From Bolinopsis microptera (Eukaryota > Ctenophora > Tentaculata > Lobata > Bolinopsidae), in NCBI RefSeq assembly GCF_026151205.1, contig NC_087082.1, forward strand, positions 3,004,001-3,068,000: a stretch of DNA of 64,000 nt. The letters are read 5' to 3'. Shown here piece after piece: positions 1-13,500 of this stretch (positions are counted from its first letter, which is position 1; each line of letters opens with the position of its first letter). The position numbers were made by a program, and so were the translations under genes. The notes below the pieces were generated by a model, which worked only from the letters and a program-made list of their open reading frames with translations, had not been told where the DNA came from and ran no database searches.

Positions 1-1
1 C

Positions 2-1546
2 AAGTCAGCTGGTATCTTTAAACCCATATACGTCATAAGGGAAGGTTTTGATCCAGAGCAATTCAAGAGGACATTAGATGTTGAGGAAAGGTTAGCAATC
101 AGAAAAGTTTTATACCCAAACTGTTTGGAAACAGACATCATTTTCCTATCAGTAGGCAAAATGGAACGTAGAAAAGGTGTGGACATTTTAACCAATACGT
201 TTAAAAATACATTCAAGGGAGACGAAACCGGCGGGAAAGCTTGTCTGTATATAAGAGCAGAGTTGAATAGTAAACAGAGGGGAGCAATCCAAACATTCAA
301 CGATAGGGGACTAAGAATTTATGTGTTAGATAGACTTTCTAATGAAGATCTTATCCTGGCATACCAGAGGTATTTTATTTATTTACAGATTTGACAACTA
401 GACCAAGCTGCTAAAAGCTGCTTGAAGAAGGCCTATAATGCTACTTTTAGTGGTTTTTCTTTTATCAGAATTTTTGGAGAGTAATCATGTAATCATACAT
501 GAAAGAGAGGTAGACTGACCAATGGTGTTAAGGAAGATTAATGAAGTAATTTTATTTAATGTATCTTATTTTCAGTGCAGACGTATTTGCTCTCCCCACC
601 CACGGAGAAGGCTGGGGTAGACCCATCATGGAGGCCATGGCTGCAGGTCAATGTTATTCAGTCGTGACATACCTTTATGAGATTTCGAGTTTAAGCTTGC
701 TTAAAGTAGCAAATTATTCAATAATAATTGCAAATTATTCAATGACCCTTTTTTAATATACAGGTTTGCCAGTGATAGTTCCGATATGGTCAGGAGTATC
801 CGAGTTTGTAAAAGAATCCTACTCGATTCCACTTCACGTCAACGAGCTGGAGCCTGCTTTTGTTGGTGAATCCTGGGCTATAGGGGGAACACAGTAGGTT
901 CACTTCATGACGTCATAACATTATGATACATCATATAATTTGAATACTTGCGGTAGTGCAACAACACTTTATCTATCACTGTGTATCATCAATTATTAGG
1001 AATCTTATAATTTTATGTCACAGGTATAAAGACTTGCATCAATGGGCAGCTATAAATGTGACTGAACTTTCTGATCTACTCCGTTGGTGTGTGAATCACC
1101 CATCTAAGCTGAAACGTATCGGAGAGCGAGCTCAAAAAGTAATGTTGACCCACTACACAAGGGAAAACGTTGCTCAAGACGCAAAGAACAGAATCATACA
1201 AATTAAAAAAGATATCAGGAATCGAGGGTGGGATCACTATCTTCTAAGAAATGAGCTAAAATCATCTCTGAGACATTCTGAGATCCTCCAGAATAGAGAA
1301 ATTACAAAGATTGAGCAGGTAGACAAAAATAACGAAAAGTTAACCAGTAAATTACACAGTCTTGTCAATGCATTTGATGATGTGTCAAAGCAACTAGATA
1401 AGGTTTCAAAGATGATGTCTGTGTTTCAATCTATAATGGAAAAACCTTTGCAAGCAGAAGAAAAGAAAGAGATCTCTACTGAAAAAGTACAGATAGCCAA
1501 GTCAAGAACTGTGGTGGACAGTCAATTTCAAAATAAGAATTTATGA
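2..1546 (+). CDS. GT-B (GT4-like) glycosyltransferase, 3' part of gene
   Basis: The last four exons of a glycosyltransferase are visible: 2-369 (continues off the left edge), 576-646, 764-893 and 1024-1546, all joined by GT-AG introns with matching phases. The protein shows the second Rossmann domain of a GT-B fold: the strand FLSVGKMERRKGVD with a KxxRKG-type donor-binding loop, then ADVFALPTHGEGWGRPIMEA, which contains the E-x7-E donor-sugar motif (EGWGRPIME) typical of GT4 retaining enzymes, then the segment GLPVIVPIWSG. The final exon continues past the domain into about 110 residues rich in K, E, Q and heptad-like leucines, probably a coiled-coil tail. The acceptor and donor sugars cannot be read from this part. 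The N-terminal domain lies outside the window. The gene runs towards the 5-oxoprolinase exons on the other strand. Family assignment is confident; the specific enzyme is not. Confidence 0.85.
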
Positions 1547-1760
1547 CATGGAGGATTTGATGAAAACAGATGGAAATAATGTTTTATTAATAGGTACACG
1601 ATTTGGGAGATTCTTTGATTTAAAGATATTTTATGCCAGTTTAATTACATATCTTTTATTTTGTACGATTGAAACCACTTTCAATCAAGGATAACTGTTT
1701 GAAATTGCTAATATGTGAACAGAAATATTAGTTTGTCTACGTTAAATATATTCTTAGTAC

Positions 1761-2336
1761 CAGATCAAAGATAGAGGGTCGAGCTTGATTCCCAATGTGG
1801 AGCAGGTCTTTAAAACCTTTTGTCACACAAAATGCCATAGGTTCCCCTTTTCTTTCTAGTAGAGCATTTGTTGCTACAGTGGTTCCCATTCGGATCCAAT
1901 CAATGTCTTTTGTCTCAATAGGATAGGGTATCTCTTGACCGTGGAACTGAATAATTGAATTTATTGGTGAAATTGCAACAGTAATGTTTTCTGTAAAATA
2001 AATTTAACTTCAAATAGTTCTATTAAATTCCCCTAGAGGAGTCTAATTCTATATTTAATCGTATCTAGCAAGTAAGAGCAATATGCTGTTTTGAAATTTA
2101 ATGGGAAATCTTAGACATAATAAGAGTTCAACTAAATTAAAGGGAGTTATCAGTTATTAAACAAATAATTAAATCTTATGAACCTTGGATATCAACCTCC
2201 TGATAGCTTCACTAGGGGCATCTTTGTAGTGATAATCTTCAGAAAGCAACTTGTAAACAAATTGGGTCTTATCAGGATACTCAACATAAACATCAGTGAA
2301 TGTTCCACCACGATCAATTGCAAACTTAAAGCCCAT
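1761..2336 (-). CDS. OPLAH: 5-oxoprolinase, first two coding exons only
   Basis: Exon 1 (2336-2184) starts [20 protein letters not shown], the nucleotide-binding N-terminus of the hydantoinase A/5-oxoprolinase family (motif DRGGTFTD). Exon 2 (1946-1761) joins in phase 0 and carries [18 protein letters not shown] and then [16 protein letters not shown], the conserved core of eukaryotic 5-oxoprolinase, which converts 5-oxo-L-proline to glutamate with ATP in the cytosolic gamma-glutamyl cycle. The spacing between the two motifs equals that of the vertebrate enzyme as I know it. A donor GTACTAAG follows exon 2. The enzyme is normally about 1,290 residues, and only 113 are encoded here. No later exon is visible to the left, where a + strand glycosyltransferase gene occupies the DNA. 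Either the rest lies beyond the edge, with that gene inside an intron, or this is a 5' gene fragment. Confidence 0.85.
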
Positions 2337-2444
2337 TTTCTTGCCAAGACCTAGTGGAGTAGAATAGTGAGCATGAAATTAGCACTAGATACTTTCATCA
2401 TAATGTAATCAATTTGTAAACTGCTGGGTAGATATTATGGTCAA

Positions 2445-2720
2445 CAGTGGCGTAACGAAGGGCCCGCCGACCCTGCTGTGCGGGGGGAGGGGAGGGCGCC
2501 AAATTGTCGTTTGAATGTGGGACAATTTTGAAAAACTTAACTACGGTACTAGCAAAACTAGAAACACACTTTTTTAGAGATTTTACAGGCGTATCCTCTA
2601 AAATCATCTAATTTGTCCAATTTTAGGGGGGGGGGCACCAAAAGGGGGGGTGGGTGGGGGGCGCTAACAAGGGGGCGCTTTTCCATCAGGAGGGTGCCAA
2701 CAGGCAACATAACGCCACTG
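2445..2720. mobile_element. hAT-like MITE, copy 1
   Basis: A 276-bp noncoding element starts CAGTGGCGTAACGA and ends ATAACGCCACTG, so it has short inverted termini of the CAG-type found in hAT transposons. It is flanked by 8-bp repeats ATGGTCAA (2437-2444) and ATGGTCGA (2721-2728), a target duplication with one mismatch. The interior is G-rich at both ends and shares long stretches with the copy at 22558-22846, for example TCGTTTGAATGTGGGACAAT. There is no transposase, so it is non-autonomous. Confidence 0.85.
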
Positions 2721-3289
2721 ATGGTCGAAATCATTTAAAGCAGAACTCTGTCTTCAATGCAGAATTTTCGACTCTGTTTAAATGTATTGTAAAAGCTGAT
2801 CTGTAATATTATGTATGTTTCTTATTCTGGGGCCGTTATAGACAATTGAACATGACGTACAATACAATAATACCTTTGCTTCTTCAGGCTACGTGTGATA
2901 ATTCCCAACAGCTTGCTGGAGGGAATTTACGTCCAAAAGAAGCGAAGATGTTATTTGTTATAACTATTGACGGTGGCTCCTGTAAGATGTGTAACGTGAT
3001 ACGTGCGCATGATACAATATAGTGTGTAATATATAGTGCGCCACTGTTATTTGTTTTGAAACTTCCCGCCAGCCAGTCTGAGGTGACTCACAATATGTGC
3101 TCATAATACCTTCAGTTCCTTGCAGGAAAAATCTGCAAATTATCAGCTCTCAGTGTCGACGAGTTTTAGCGCATATAATTCCCGGAAATAGTTATAATTG
3201 TAAGAATATGGCTCCATACAATTCTGTCACAACAGAGCAAGGAAAAAAAGGCGATCGGACGGACAAAATTATAACCAATAAGAAATAAT

Positions 3290-3352
3290 AAAAAGTATTC
3301 AAACAATATACACATAATATTACAATTATGACCCTATATAAAATGAAACCAT
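3290..3352 (-). repeat. 3'-end scrap shared with the RLE retrotransposon
   Basis: About 50 bp (TATTCAAACAATATACACAT onward to CCCTATATAAAA) match the 3' untranslated end of the minus-strand retrotransposon near 36060-36105 in the same orientation. The piece is probably a severely 5'-truncated insertion of that family. No coding sequence remains. Confidence 0.5.
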
Positions 3353-3454
3353 CAAAAATGTAGTACATGTTCCCCTTCTAAAATATTGACTGAATCACTT
3401 GAAGATTACAATTGGCCTTGTGGCTCTAAATTTAAGTATAGACTCCCAATATAA

Positions 3455-3800
3455 GTGGAATATTGGAATGAACATCTCTTGCTGAACCCCAGAATAAATC
3501 AGAGTGAGGGTCAGATACTGGATAACATTGATGAAAGAAGCAAAAAATTATTTCCTCGCTACTCAAGCAGAAGCACAGACACCAAGGTTATGTCGCTCCT
3601 ACATGGCCATGACATCACCTTTGCAGCCTTCCTATCCAGGCAAGGGTGGCCAACAACTGCGACCCTCAGTGTCCAAATTGTAAGGTATTGGACACCAATT
3701 ATCACAGACTCTTCTACTGTCCACTGTGCAGCTGCTCTTACAGGTAAACCCTGCAGGAGCATATCCCTCATTATACTTCCTACCTTATGACCTTATATGG
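3455..3800 (+). pseudogene. LINE C-terminal fragment (I/jockey-like), frameshifted
   Basis: The + strand encodes KVMSLLHGHDITFAAFLSRQ in one frame. After a one-base shift near 3648 it continues as NNCDPQCPNCKVLDTNYHRL then FYCP. A GH...R.G segment followed by C-x3-C-x2-C...H...CP is the usual C-terminal region of I/jockey-group non-LTR retrotransposons. The frameshift and the lack of any reverse transcriptase show a dead fragment. The exact clade cannot be assigned. Confidence 0.6.
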
Positions 3801-3867
3801 ATGGAGCAGGGACACAGCTTGCATGAACCATGCAAGCGAGAACTCCTCAATATAGTCATCGCTAATT

Positions 3868-4016
3868 CCCCCTTCCTGTTGGCGCCCCCTCCCCCTTTTG
3901 GCGCGCCTCCCTAAAATTTGACAAATTAGGTGATTTTAGAGGATACCCCTGTAAAATCTCTTTTAAAAAAGTGTGTTTTTTTACATTCAAACGATGATTT
4001 TGCTCCCCCTAAAATG
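3868..4016. mobile_element. hAT-like MITE, truncated inverted copy 3
   Basis: This stretch is the reverse complement of the interior of the MITE at 2445-2720: GTTGGCGCCCCCTCCC, then ACAAATTAGGTGATTTTAGA and GTGTGTTTTTTTACATTCAA. Both CAGTGGCG termini are missing, so it is a decayed fragment in the opposite orientation. Confidence 0.7.
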
Positions 4017-4020
4017 GCTA

Positions 4021-7000
4021 TAAGCTTATTATATACTTTAAATTCAACAACAATTTAAATATTCAATGTTATTCAAGCATGTCATTTGGAGGATGTTTTC
4101 GCTCGCGTGCCAAGCACATTTTCATGCTAGCTTCGCTTCCATATTCAATATTGTTAAGATCGTTACTCTGCAAATATTTACTTGTATTACGTCGTGACCT
4201 CCATTGTCGTTTCACTAATAACTAAGTAAACAGCGAAAGCCACGATACAGCCGCGCACTCGTGTGGTAGGTCTTCAACGTGTGACAACAATTTACTTCGC
4301 AGAACAACGATGTGAAAAGGTTGAAATCGTTAATTAAGTGTTATAGGTTTATAACTGACCAATTGACGCGCGCCGAGTTGGACTCGTCGACGGTTTAATA
4401 TTTGAAACAAATATTTTACAATCAGAATCATACGTTAAATTACCTGGGGACAAGCTCAGGCTAATGGCTATCATGTTCACATTGCCATTTGTATACGCGT
4501 ACTGCGTGACGCGCTTGTTTCACAAGTAGAATATCCTTTGCCGCATTCGGCGGTCGCGCGCTACTGTAATTGCGAGAGGGCTCTGGTTAGAGCAAAAATG
4601 ACAGGCTGAACGCGGCCCAGTAAACGTTAAATTAATAAGTGTCAATGAATTTGTATCCTGAATTTTTTTTCCCTGCTCTTGCCGAAGGCAAAAAGATCGT
4701 AGGGAATAAGTAATCGGGTTTGGATATATGAGGTGGCCCGACGGTCCTGCGATGTCGACAAAAGTCTGCTCCTTCGCAATATAGACCACTCCCCTATAAT
4801 TATAAGTATAGGAAGCGTCTGTTATGCTGTGCGCGACGCTCGGCATGTGTTAGTTAATTGCAGTATCCAACGCGAATTTCAATTGTCAATTGTCAAACGA
4901 TGCCGTTCAAATTAAATTAGCCCAAAATTTGTGCGCGGCGTACTAAATATTCGAGTACATGCAATCCTGCACGCGCACAATGACAAATTACGATGAAAAT
5001 ATTGCAACTTTTTAACAACAAAATAATCCAACATCTAATTTTTATCAATCGATAAAATTAACTTTTCGTTGCAAATATTAACGGTTTAAGCAGGGAAAAT
5101 TAATCGTGCGTGGTGTAACCGCGGCGAAATTCTTGTTACGCATACAGCATATAATAGTCGTTCAGGGCCAGCTAGAGAACGGGTTGAAAAAGTTACGTGA
5201 CAGTCGAGTGTAGAGTGAATAATCATTATCCAATTAATTCCCTGGTTTCTTTAGTCAGCTTTTAATCTCAAAATAAAATTGTAGGTTTACAACCTACCAG
5301 GACGCGCGCCGAGTTGGACTCGTCGACGGAACAGATATTTTACGAGTATCACCCGTTAAAAAAATAAAAGAGATACAAAATAGAAACGTTTGGTTTTCAA
5401 CAAAATGTTTGTTTCGTAAAACTAAGGTTACCTCTCCAGGAGGAAAATTTAAGACAACGTAGTTGTTGAGCTTTATATTATTATCTCAAAATCTCCAGAA
5501 AAGTCTCATTTTGGGCCGATCAAAAGTTTGCAACTTTAACTTTGCGGATTCTTTTCCTCTGATTGGCTGAATTGTGTCACGTGCTGGCTGCTTGAAGATT
5601 GGAATGTGGCACGCGTGCAAATCACTTAATGTCGCGCGCGAGGTCAAGCCGTTTGTTTAAATTAAACCACCTCTAGTAACACTAACACCGTCAGCCAGTA
5701 ACTTTTGCTGGGATTTAGACGAGTATCATTCCTCAACCCAGGGTCAAATGCATTTTATTTGAAAATTGAATTCGCACGGCGCACACAATATGAAACATTT
5801 ATTTGAGTGAAAAATTTGCAGTGCATGCAGTGATGATAAAAACGATCACCTCACACTCACAGCATACAGACTTTCACAAAATAACGATAAGGGGAATGAA
5901 TTTGGCTAAACTGATTTTTTTATTAACCGTTAACACTTAACAATCATGAGTCAACGCCAAGATTCTCATAGATTTGGGTGAACTTTCTCATGAAATCCAA
6001 TTGCTGGACTTGCACTTGGTCAAAAATTATCTCTTACCTCCAGATTCAATTATCAATTATTAGTACAAAATGTTTGACCAATGATTTGTCTCTGACCTCA
6101 CTTATATTTTGAATTTGAATACTAGTTTTGCAACAATCGTGTTGCAACATCAACGAAACTCATTTCCAGGCATGAGGCAGTGAAGAAGGGAATTAAAACA
6201 AGTTTTACGAATGAAAATAAAAGGTTTTTTAAAATTTGTACCAAGTTTACAAAAGTTGCTTTAGTCAAACTGTTGTTGTTCACTAATATGGAGTAGAGTG
6301 TAGAGGATGAAAATGTATTATTAAACAGAAAATTAAAATTAGAGACAGATAACACATCATACCAACAAGATTTATTTAAACTTTAAAGCAGTTGAGAATT
6401 AACGCATGTCGATTTAAGAGTACGGTTCTACGATCCAGTCATTTTTTATCTACTTCTTTGCCGTGCTCCATAATCAACATGTCGTCAATTCAAAACCACC
6501 TTGTATATATTGCCTTAATCGAAAATCTTCTTTTTTAATCTCGTGCAAGCATAGATAATTTAAGCGAGATTTAAGATGTTTTTAATAGCCATAAAAGTCG
6601 GGCAAAATCGAGCTCTGTTTAGAACAGAATATGTCGTTCATTATTGATCGGACATCGGAAAAATATCTTTATAAATCATATTTTTGGTTCACTGCTAAGT
6701 AATGATTAAGTTGAACATCATCGAACACTTAACGTTTGCCCGAGAATTCCGCTTACGACGAATACTCACGCGTCTAAAATTAAATCGCAGTTCAGAATTT
6801 TGTCCTTAATATGTTGCGAAATAAAGAGGCCTCTAAATCTAGGTAAATTACTGCAATTTAATTTTTCAAGGTATAAAATAATTAACTTATCACTAAAATC
6901 CTATGTCTAAAGTATAAAATTAAAAGAACAGATAGTAAGTTATCTAAATCAAGATACATCACCGGCAGATCGACATAAAGTTTAATCAAAATCACCAACA

Positions 7001-7519
7001 TGGCAAGTAAAAAAGTAAAAATTAAACTCTGAGGTCAGTAACTGTCGTAGGTTGAAACATGCTACTAATATAAACATCTCTAAGTAAAATCAAACTTCAT
7101 TATTATTAGCATGCAATCAAATAAAAATGTCTGGATTGTTCATCAGTTTTGAGACAAGGTAGCAAAGTCGCAGTGTTTATGAGGTACAGTTGTAAGGCTA
7201 AAGCAGAAAGATCGTTTAAAACTGCCCGAGTGCAAACGTACTCCCCTACGTCACGATCAGGTCGTGGTGAGTTACCAGTGTTGGTTATTTAACAACACTT
7301 GCTATAGCAACACTATAGCAACACTATAGCAACGCTATAGCCACACTATAACAACACTATAGCAACACTATAGCAACAATATAGCTAAACTCACACGAGC
7401 ATGGCCACACAATTGCACGTGCATAACCAAGCTCGGTTGTCATCAAAATACCATCTCAATATCGAAAGCAGAGTTCAACATAACAGCACTGAAGCAGCTT
7501 AAATGTGATCAAGAAGAGT
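4021..7519. other. Noncoding, repeat-bearing stretch
   Basis: I see no credible coding exon here. The 4.1-5.4 kb part holds two copies (from 4365 and from 5281) of a dispersed repeat with the core GCGCGCCGAGTTGGACTCGT, also found near 28.8 and 40 kb. At 4183 there is a relative of the inverted terminus of the element at 39358 (TTGTATTACGTCGTGACC). The 5.7-7.3 kb part is unremarkable AT-rich DNA, probably 3' flank of the homeobox gene. Confidence 0.6.
7291..7388. repeat. 11-bp minisatellite
   Basis: About eight tandem copies of an 11-bp unit, CAACACTATAG, with point variants (CGCTATAG, CCACACTATAA). The array lies just downstream of the homeobox stop codon. Confidence 0.85.
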
Positions 7520-10500
7520 TTAGTATCTATGAGTGTTGCGGAATGTTATCTGCTTGTTGTTGCCAGACCCGAAGCCGATGTCGTGGTGACTGTGGTACCC
7601 ACCCATAGTGGAACCCATGCTGTGGTAAGGAGCTGTTTGGAGGTGCATGTTGTTCCTGTTTGGATGGTTTCCTAGCTTCTTTTCCTTGTTTCGTTTATTC
7701 TGGAACCAGTTCTTTACCTGCAAGACACGTTGGTTATTATTTGCAGTAGGGATACTCTAAGTCTAAGTCACGTTATTTATGATCTCATATTCATAGTTTG
7801 CCATAAATATTTTAAACATTCGTTCAATAATATCAGAAGTATCACGGTAAATTATCGTACTTATGCAGATTAAGTACACTTTAAAACATGATTAATTAAC
7901 ATATAATAAGGAACCGCGATTAGAAGTAGATTAACCAATTACCTGAGGAACAGACATGTGTAGAGTCTCAGCCAGCACGTTTCTCTCCTCTGTGGTGATG
8001 TAGTTATTCCTTCTGTAACACGTGTCCAGGGTAGCGAGCTGGGTTGTGGAGAAAACTGTTTGGGTCTTCCTGGGCTTGGGTTTTCTGGTCGCTTCCACTT
8101 GCCCCTACGGAGTAGTTTTTGTTAAATTTCAATATTTACTAAGATGGAAGAACAAGATTCTTTGAAACATACAGATTGCTAAGTTAACGCTTTTCTGTGA
8201 AACGATTACCAGTTCTTATTTTATTGATGAAATATTTGAGCATTTCTCAGTAAACACTATTCAATAACTTAAATAGCAGAATTAAGTGGTAAAAGTGGTA
8301 AGTAGAAGTGGTGAAAGTGGTAAGTAGAAGTGGTGAAAGTGGTAAGTAGAAGTGGTGAAAGTGGTAAGTAGAAGTGGTAAAATTGGTAAGTAGAAGTGGT
8401 GAAAGTGGTCAGTAGAAGTGGTGAAAGTGGTAAGTAGAAGTGGTGAAAGTGGTAAGTAGAAGTGGTGAAAGTGGTAAGTAGAAGTGGTAAAATGGTAAGT
8501 AGAAGTGGTGAAAGTGGTCAGTAGAAGTGGTGAAAGTGGTAAGTAGAAGTGCTGAAAGTGGTAAGTAGAAGTGGTGAAAGTGGTAAGTAGAAGTGGTGAA
8601 AGTGGTAAGTAGAAGTGGTGAAAGTGGTAAGTAGAAGTGGTAAAAGTGGTAAGTAGAAGTGGTAAAAGTGGTAAGTAGAAGTGGTAAAAGTGGTAAGTAG
8701 AAGTGGTGAAAGTGGTAAGTAGAAGTGGTGAAAGTGGTAAGTAGAAGTGGTGAAAGTGGTAAGTAGAAGTGGTGAAAGTGGTCAGTAGAAGTGGTGAAAG
8801 TGGTCAGTAGAAGTGGTGAAAGTGGTAAGTAGAAGTGGTGAAAGTGGTAAGTAGAAGTGGTGAAAGTGGTACAAACCTTCTTGTGTTGGGGGATATTCGA
8901 GCTCATATTTTGTAGCTCTCTGGAGTTGGGCCACCCTCCCACACTTCTTGACAGACCATTGTTGCTTGGTGGTCGGAATCCCTCTGAGGAGAAAGTTGGT
9001 GTTAATTTTACGGGCACTTTTGAAACAGGATTTTGCAAATTTGCAGGGTCAAGATTAATTTGGTCTATTAGCTATTTAAGGGAAGAACTTGCAGACAATT
9101 TAATCATGATTATTAATGTATTTAACTGAAAACCCCGTTATGTGGATGTACAATTTGGATGTTAGGCTCGGTGGGTGAGGGTTTTTATTAAAATGTGAGT
9201 GACTTTTCATGAAATAGTTTATCTAGTGAGGCATTTTAAACCTAATTTCTATCAAACCCGGAACAAGGAAACCACTCTTATTTTTGGATCAGAACGATTG
9301 CCCGATAAATATAACATTTGATCCGGAATATGGTTCAATGGACAGCCCAATCTCTTATCTAAGATTAAATTCCTGCTATGATTCCCAACCCTGTCCTCAG
9401 ACACTTGAAATTTCTTTGCTACTCAGTTCCCCATCCCGATTGTTTAGTTTGAAACCCAGAATATTTAACCTTAAATTAGCACTTCGTTCAAATCCCTCAA
9501 CATAGACTCGCACCGTGATTCAGCACACCTTGCACATTTTCAGATATTGTACCGTCACAAGTGGCTAATTTGCTGGGATTGTCTCTGAATCGGGTTCTAA
9601 TTCTCTGGTAATTTCCCTGGTAAAAATAAATCTCGTGTACCTCTGTCTAAGAAACCACCAGACTTTTCTTACGCTAAGAACTTTGACATCACGGAATGTG
9701 TTTAACAATTAGGTTTATCGTGTTTTTGACCAAGTTTAAACTTGAAAATTCCAAGAATTTCTCTCGAAATATGCAATGATGGTTGATGACGGGTGCCACT
9801 CTTTTAAGGTTTCCGAATTTAAGATCTAAATAATATGCAGCCTAAAGACTGAAACGGGAAACCTCAGATAAGGAGAGGTAAGCTAACCACAGCGTCATCT
9901 TGGTACTCAGCATATGCTTTAGCTGGCTAAGTAGGTGTCCAATTGAAATACTAGTGAGGTCACAGATTAATATCAGTAGCTGTCACCATGTCAGTTACTC
10001 TCAGAATAAATTCCCACGAAGGATCAAGCCAGATAATTAACAATAATCGCCCCATTTTAACGAGATACTTGCACATCCAGTCACAGCATCCCGGTGGAGT
10101 TACTCAACTCTTTAGGTACCAACTGCGGGTGAGAAGTGTTCCTGCCCCACCCCACGTGACCCCACTCCACGTGACCCTCTACCTACCCTAACAGGGAGGC
10201 GGGATGCGTTTAGGGCTAACTTTTCAGGTCGGCTAATCAGTAGGTATTGAGAAATTTAAGTACCTGTTAAATCATTGAATAGCGGAAAAATGCAGCTGGA
10301 TCACACCTCCCCAGGACAGCTCGGGAGGTAGACCAAGGCACAGCCTAACCACCAATAGCACACCGCCAATTTATTAATCTTATTTGCCGAATATTACAAT
10401 ATTCAAGTAGGGGGAGTAGGAGTTTGGTCTCCTGATAAGAACAAGTCAATTCTCGCGCTGCCGGACCAGGTGCAGGGACCTGTTTACCTTCTCCCATTCA

Positions 10501-13500
10501 TCTCACCGCGTCACGTGGGCCGGATACCAGCTCGTGATTGGTGGGGTCAAGCACGTGGGCTAAATTCTGTGATCTGATTGATTAGACCCGATCATCGGGC
10601 AGGGCTATAGATTTATGTCAGCCCTGTGTGCGTATTGCAGGGAATACCTAACGAGTACTGAGTACTATAATGAGGCTAATTTACTCATTTTAACAATTGA
10701 TAAGGGTCTGTTTGAATCCTTCAATTTTTGGGGAATTGACATCGGAAATTGGGAAATTTCTACACTTCTAGGAATCGTTAAGTTGATCAAGTTATATTGG
10801 GTTAATCCAATGGAAGTTCATTAAGCTTTTTAACAGCTGGCACTATCAAAGATAAGGATTTTAACAATTCCAACAGTCGTGAGACTCGAATGAGGAACAG
10901 CCTTTTTACCAATCCATTTTAACCACAATGAGATTATCAGAATCTCAAAGAACAGGTCATCTCAACCACGGTCAGTAATTATTGCAATGCATATCTAACG
11001 TCAACATACTCAGTACATCACTAATTTACTCCTGCACAATTATTGATAAGGAACTGTTAGAATTTCTCCAATTTTTGGGGAACCAACGTTAGAAATTGGG
11101 AATCTTGGTTAAATCATCATCAGAGAATGACCGTATCATACGGTCTAATTCAAAAAATAATTTAAAGGTTGCCTTGACATCACATTGCTAAGTGCAGGTC
11201 AATTAAAATACCAATACTAGGCACGACCAGAAGTGAAGTAATCTTCAAAAAGTTGTGCTAGTCATGAACACCCACAATCCGGCTCAATTATGTCGTGAAC
11301 CGAACAATGTTCATCAGCCCCAATTGCCACCACGGTAGACATACCGTCCATCATCATTAAATTTGTACCTCCAGAATCAGCTTAATAAAACGTCTCTCTC
11401 TCTCTCCGATCACGAAAATCAGAAAATATAATTTTATCAGAAAATCAGGAATTCAGGAATACATGGTTTCCAGGAGTCTAACCAATCCATGTGATGTGGC
11501 ACTCTATACGGCTGTCTAACTTGGCAGTCTAATGGAGTCAATGGAGCACAATAAGTGCTAACAAGATCGGTTCATATCGGCCAGACCATCGACTGGTGGA
11601 TGGTTAGGCCGACTAGACTCTGTAAAGCATCATTTAAATTATACTGTGAACCTTAATATACGGGGGCACCATTGACCAATTAGGTACTTGAAATTGTTTA
11701 CATATACAGGGTGGCCCATAAGTGACTACCCACACGCAACCTCTTAATAACTCACGTAATTCGTCTCCAAATTGCACCAAAATTTCAGAGATTATAGATA
11801 TGGGTCAAACTTAGAATTCCTGAAAGTTTCGTAAGCCACGCCCAATTACAGTGGGCGTGGCGTGACACTCCCTCTTTTTCACTATTGTCTTCATAAAATG
11901 AGAACGCTTTAAGCTAAGAACTCAAAATTTTTTGCACACATTTGGCTTGATAATTGAACACTTTTCCAAAAGTTTCAAGTTCATTGGTTAAAATATGGCT
12001 GAGTTATGACCATTTTAAAATCCATCGGATATGTGATCCGAGCACTCAGTCAGTGATATTTGCACTCAATTAGTGATCTCGTCACCCAATCTGATCAAGA
12101 GTAAGGCGTTAGCGTGTATTAATGAGGTTCATTAGGCTTTGATTGGATACCGATGATGTCTTTGCTAGAAAGGAAAACACAAATTTTTAGGATAAATCAA
12201 TAAATGAAATCAACTAAATAAAAATTCCCACACAAAAACAATTCAATAATTTCAATTAAGATGTTCAAGGAATGTGTTGGCGAAATCTATCCTCGATTGG
12301 AAATGTATATCGAAAATTGTGAATACCTATTCGGGGGATGATGATTGTAAAGTTTGGTGGTATTTTCAAAGTACTCCGACGTTACTGGGAAGAATTGGCA
12401 CGTGCGTAGGCACCAACTGAATTTAGAATTACGGTTGATTTGCATTCTAAATCATGTCAAAGAGCACGGTCACCCTTAAATTTTAGTATCACGGTCATGA
12501 AATTTTCAAGGCAATTTGACTTGTCTACTACTTGAAATGTTATCAGCGACTGAGAGGACGGGAGGTTATTGTTTAGCGACCTTATCTGGCTCTGTTGAGC
12601 AGGCCAGCCAGCTTGAACGAGACGTGAGCGTTACAAATGGAATTAGGTTTTTACCTTGTCCCCGCCCTCAACGGACATTGTCCCCCTCAGAGCGAGCACA
12701 ACCAAACAGGTCATAGATTGGGATCTGATCGTCCAATCACCAGCAGTGTGGAGTATCACGTGGGATTAGCAGGTTTTAGGTATGAAGGGCTGAGACTTCC
12801 TGAATTTTAGTATTGGCACTTTATCTACTGTTTAATTTTATCGCCTGTTCCTACAAAAATTCCGAATCTAATTAGTATTTGACCAGTATGTTAATATGAT
12901 TTACCCTAAATGAATTCATCGAAATGCATTCATCGGTCCCAATTTCCAGCTTTAGAAGATTTAAGGAGCATGGGAATACTTAAGGAACGATGTCTAATGA
13001 TAAACAGCCATCATCAGGAAGAACCGATAAATCTTGGCACTTGCCATGGGCTGGATATTATATTCCGACTCCGCGATGATAAATCACTAATCCGCGAGAA
13101 ATTTAGGGGAAATTTTCCCCAGGATCGCTTAACACCCATCCCTGCAGTAAGTGCCACTAATTGAACATACTTGGGTTATTTTCAAATATGAAGATAATTT
13201 GAAGAAGATAAAACACCAATAGAGGATGATGAAGATACGAGACGGAGAATGGTAACCGGGAAGTTTGTTAGACGTAGCCAGTAGCCGGCCAATAGCCTGT
13301 TGTTCTAATAATAGTACCGCAGTGATCTTTTGCCGTGCGTAGGAGGAGTTGAGAGCAACAATTTGCGGATTTTACTCTAAACCATAATCACGCTATAGAC
13401 AATCGGCATAAATCCAATAATAAAATTTGGGGAATGGGATGAATAAAAGGTTGGTCTATAAAGAGTTGAGAGAAATTGGGCTGGCTGGCGAGAGGGGAGA

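Noticed and set aside
8409..8872. 209-residue minus-strand frame with TTFTTSTYHFHHFYLP repeats
   Set aside because: Translation of the 22-bp minisatellite. Only its first part (8983-8877) is a genuine homeobox exon.
11705..11760. Mariner-like terminus ACAGGGTGGCCCATAAGT
   Set aside because: No matching inverted end or TA-flanked element found nearby.
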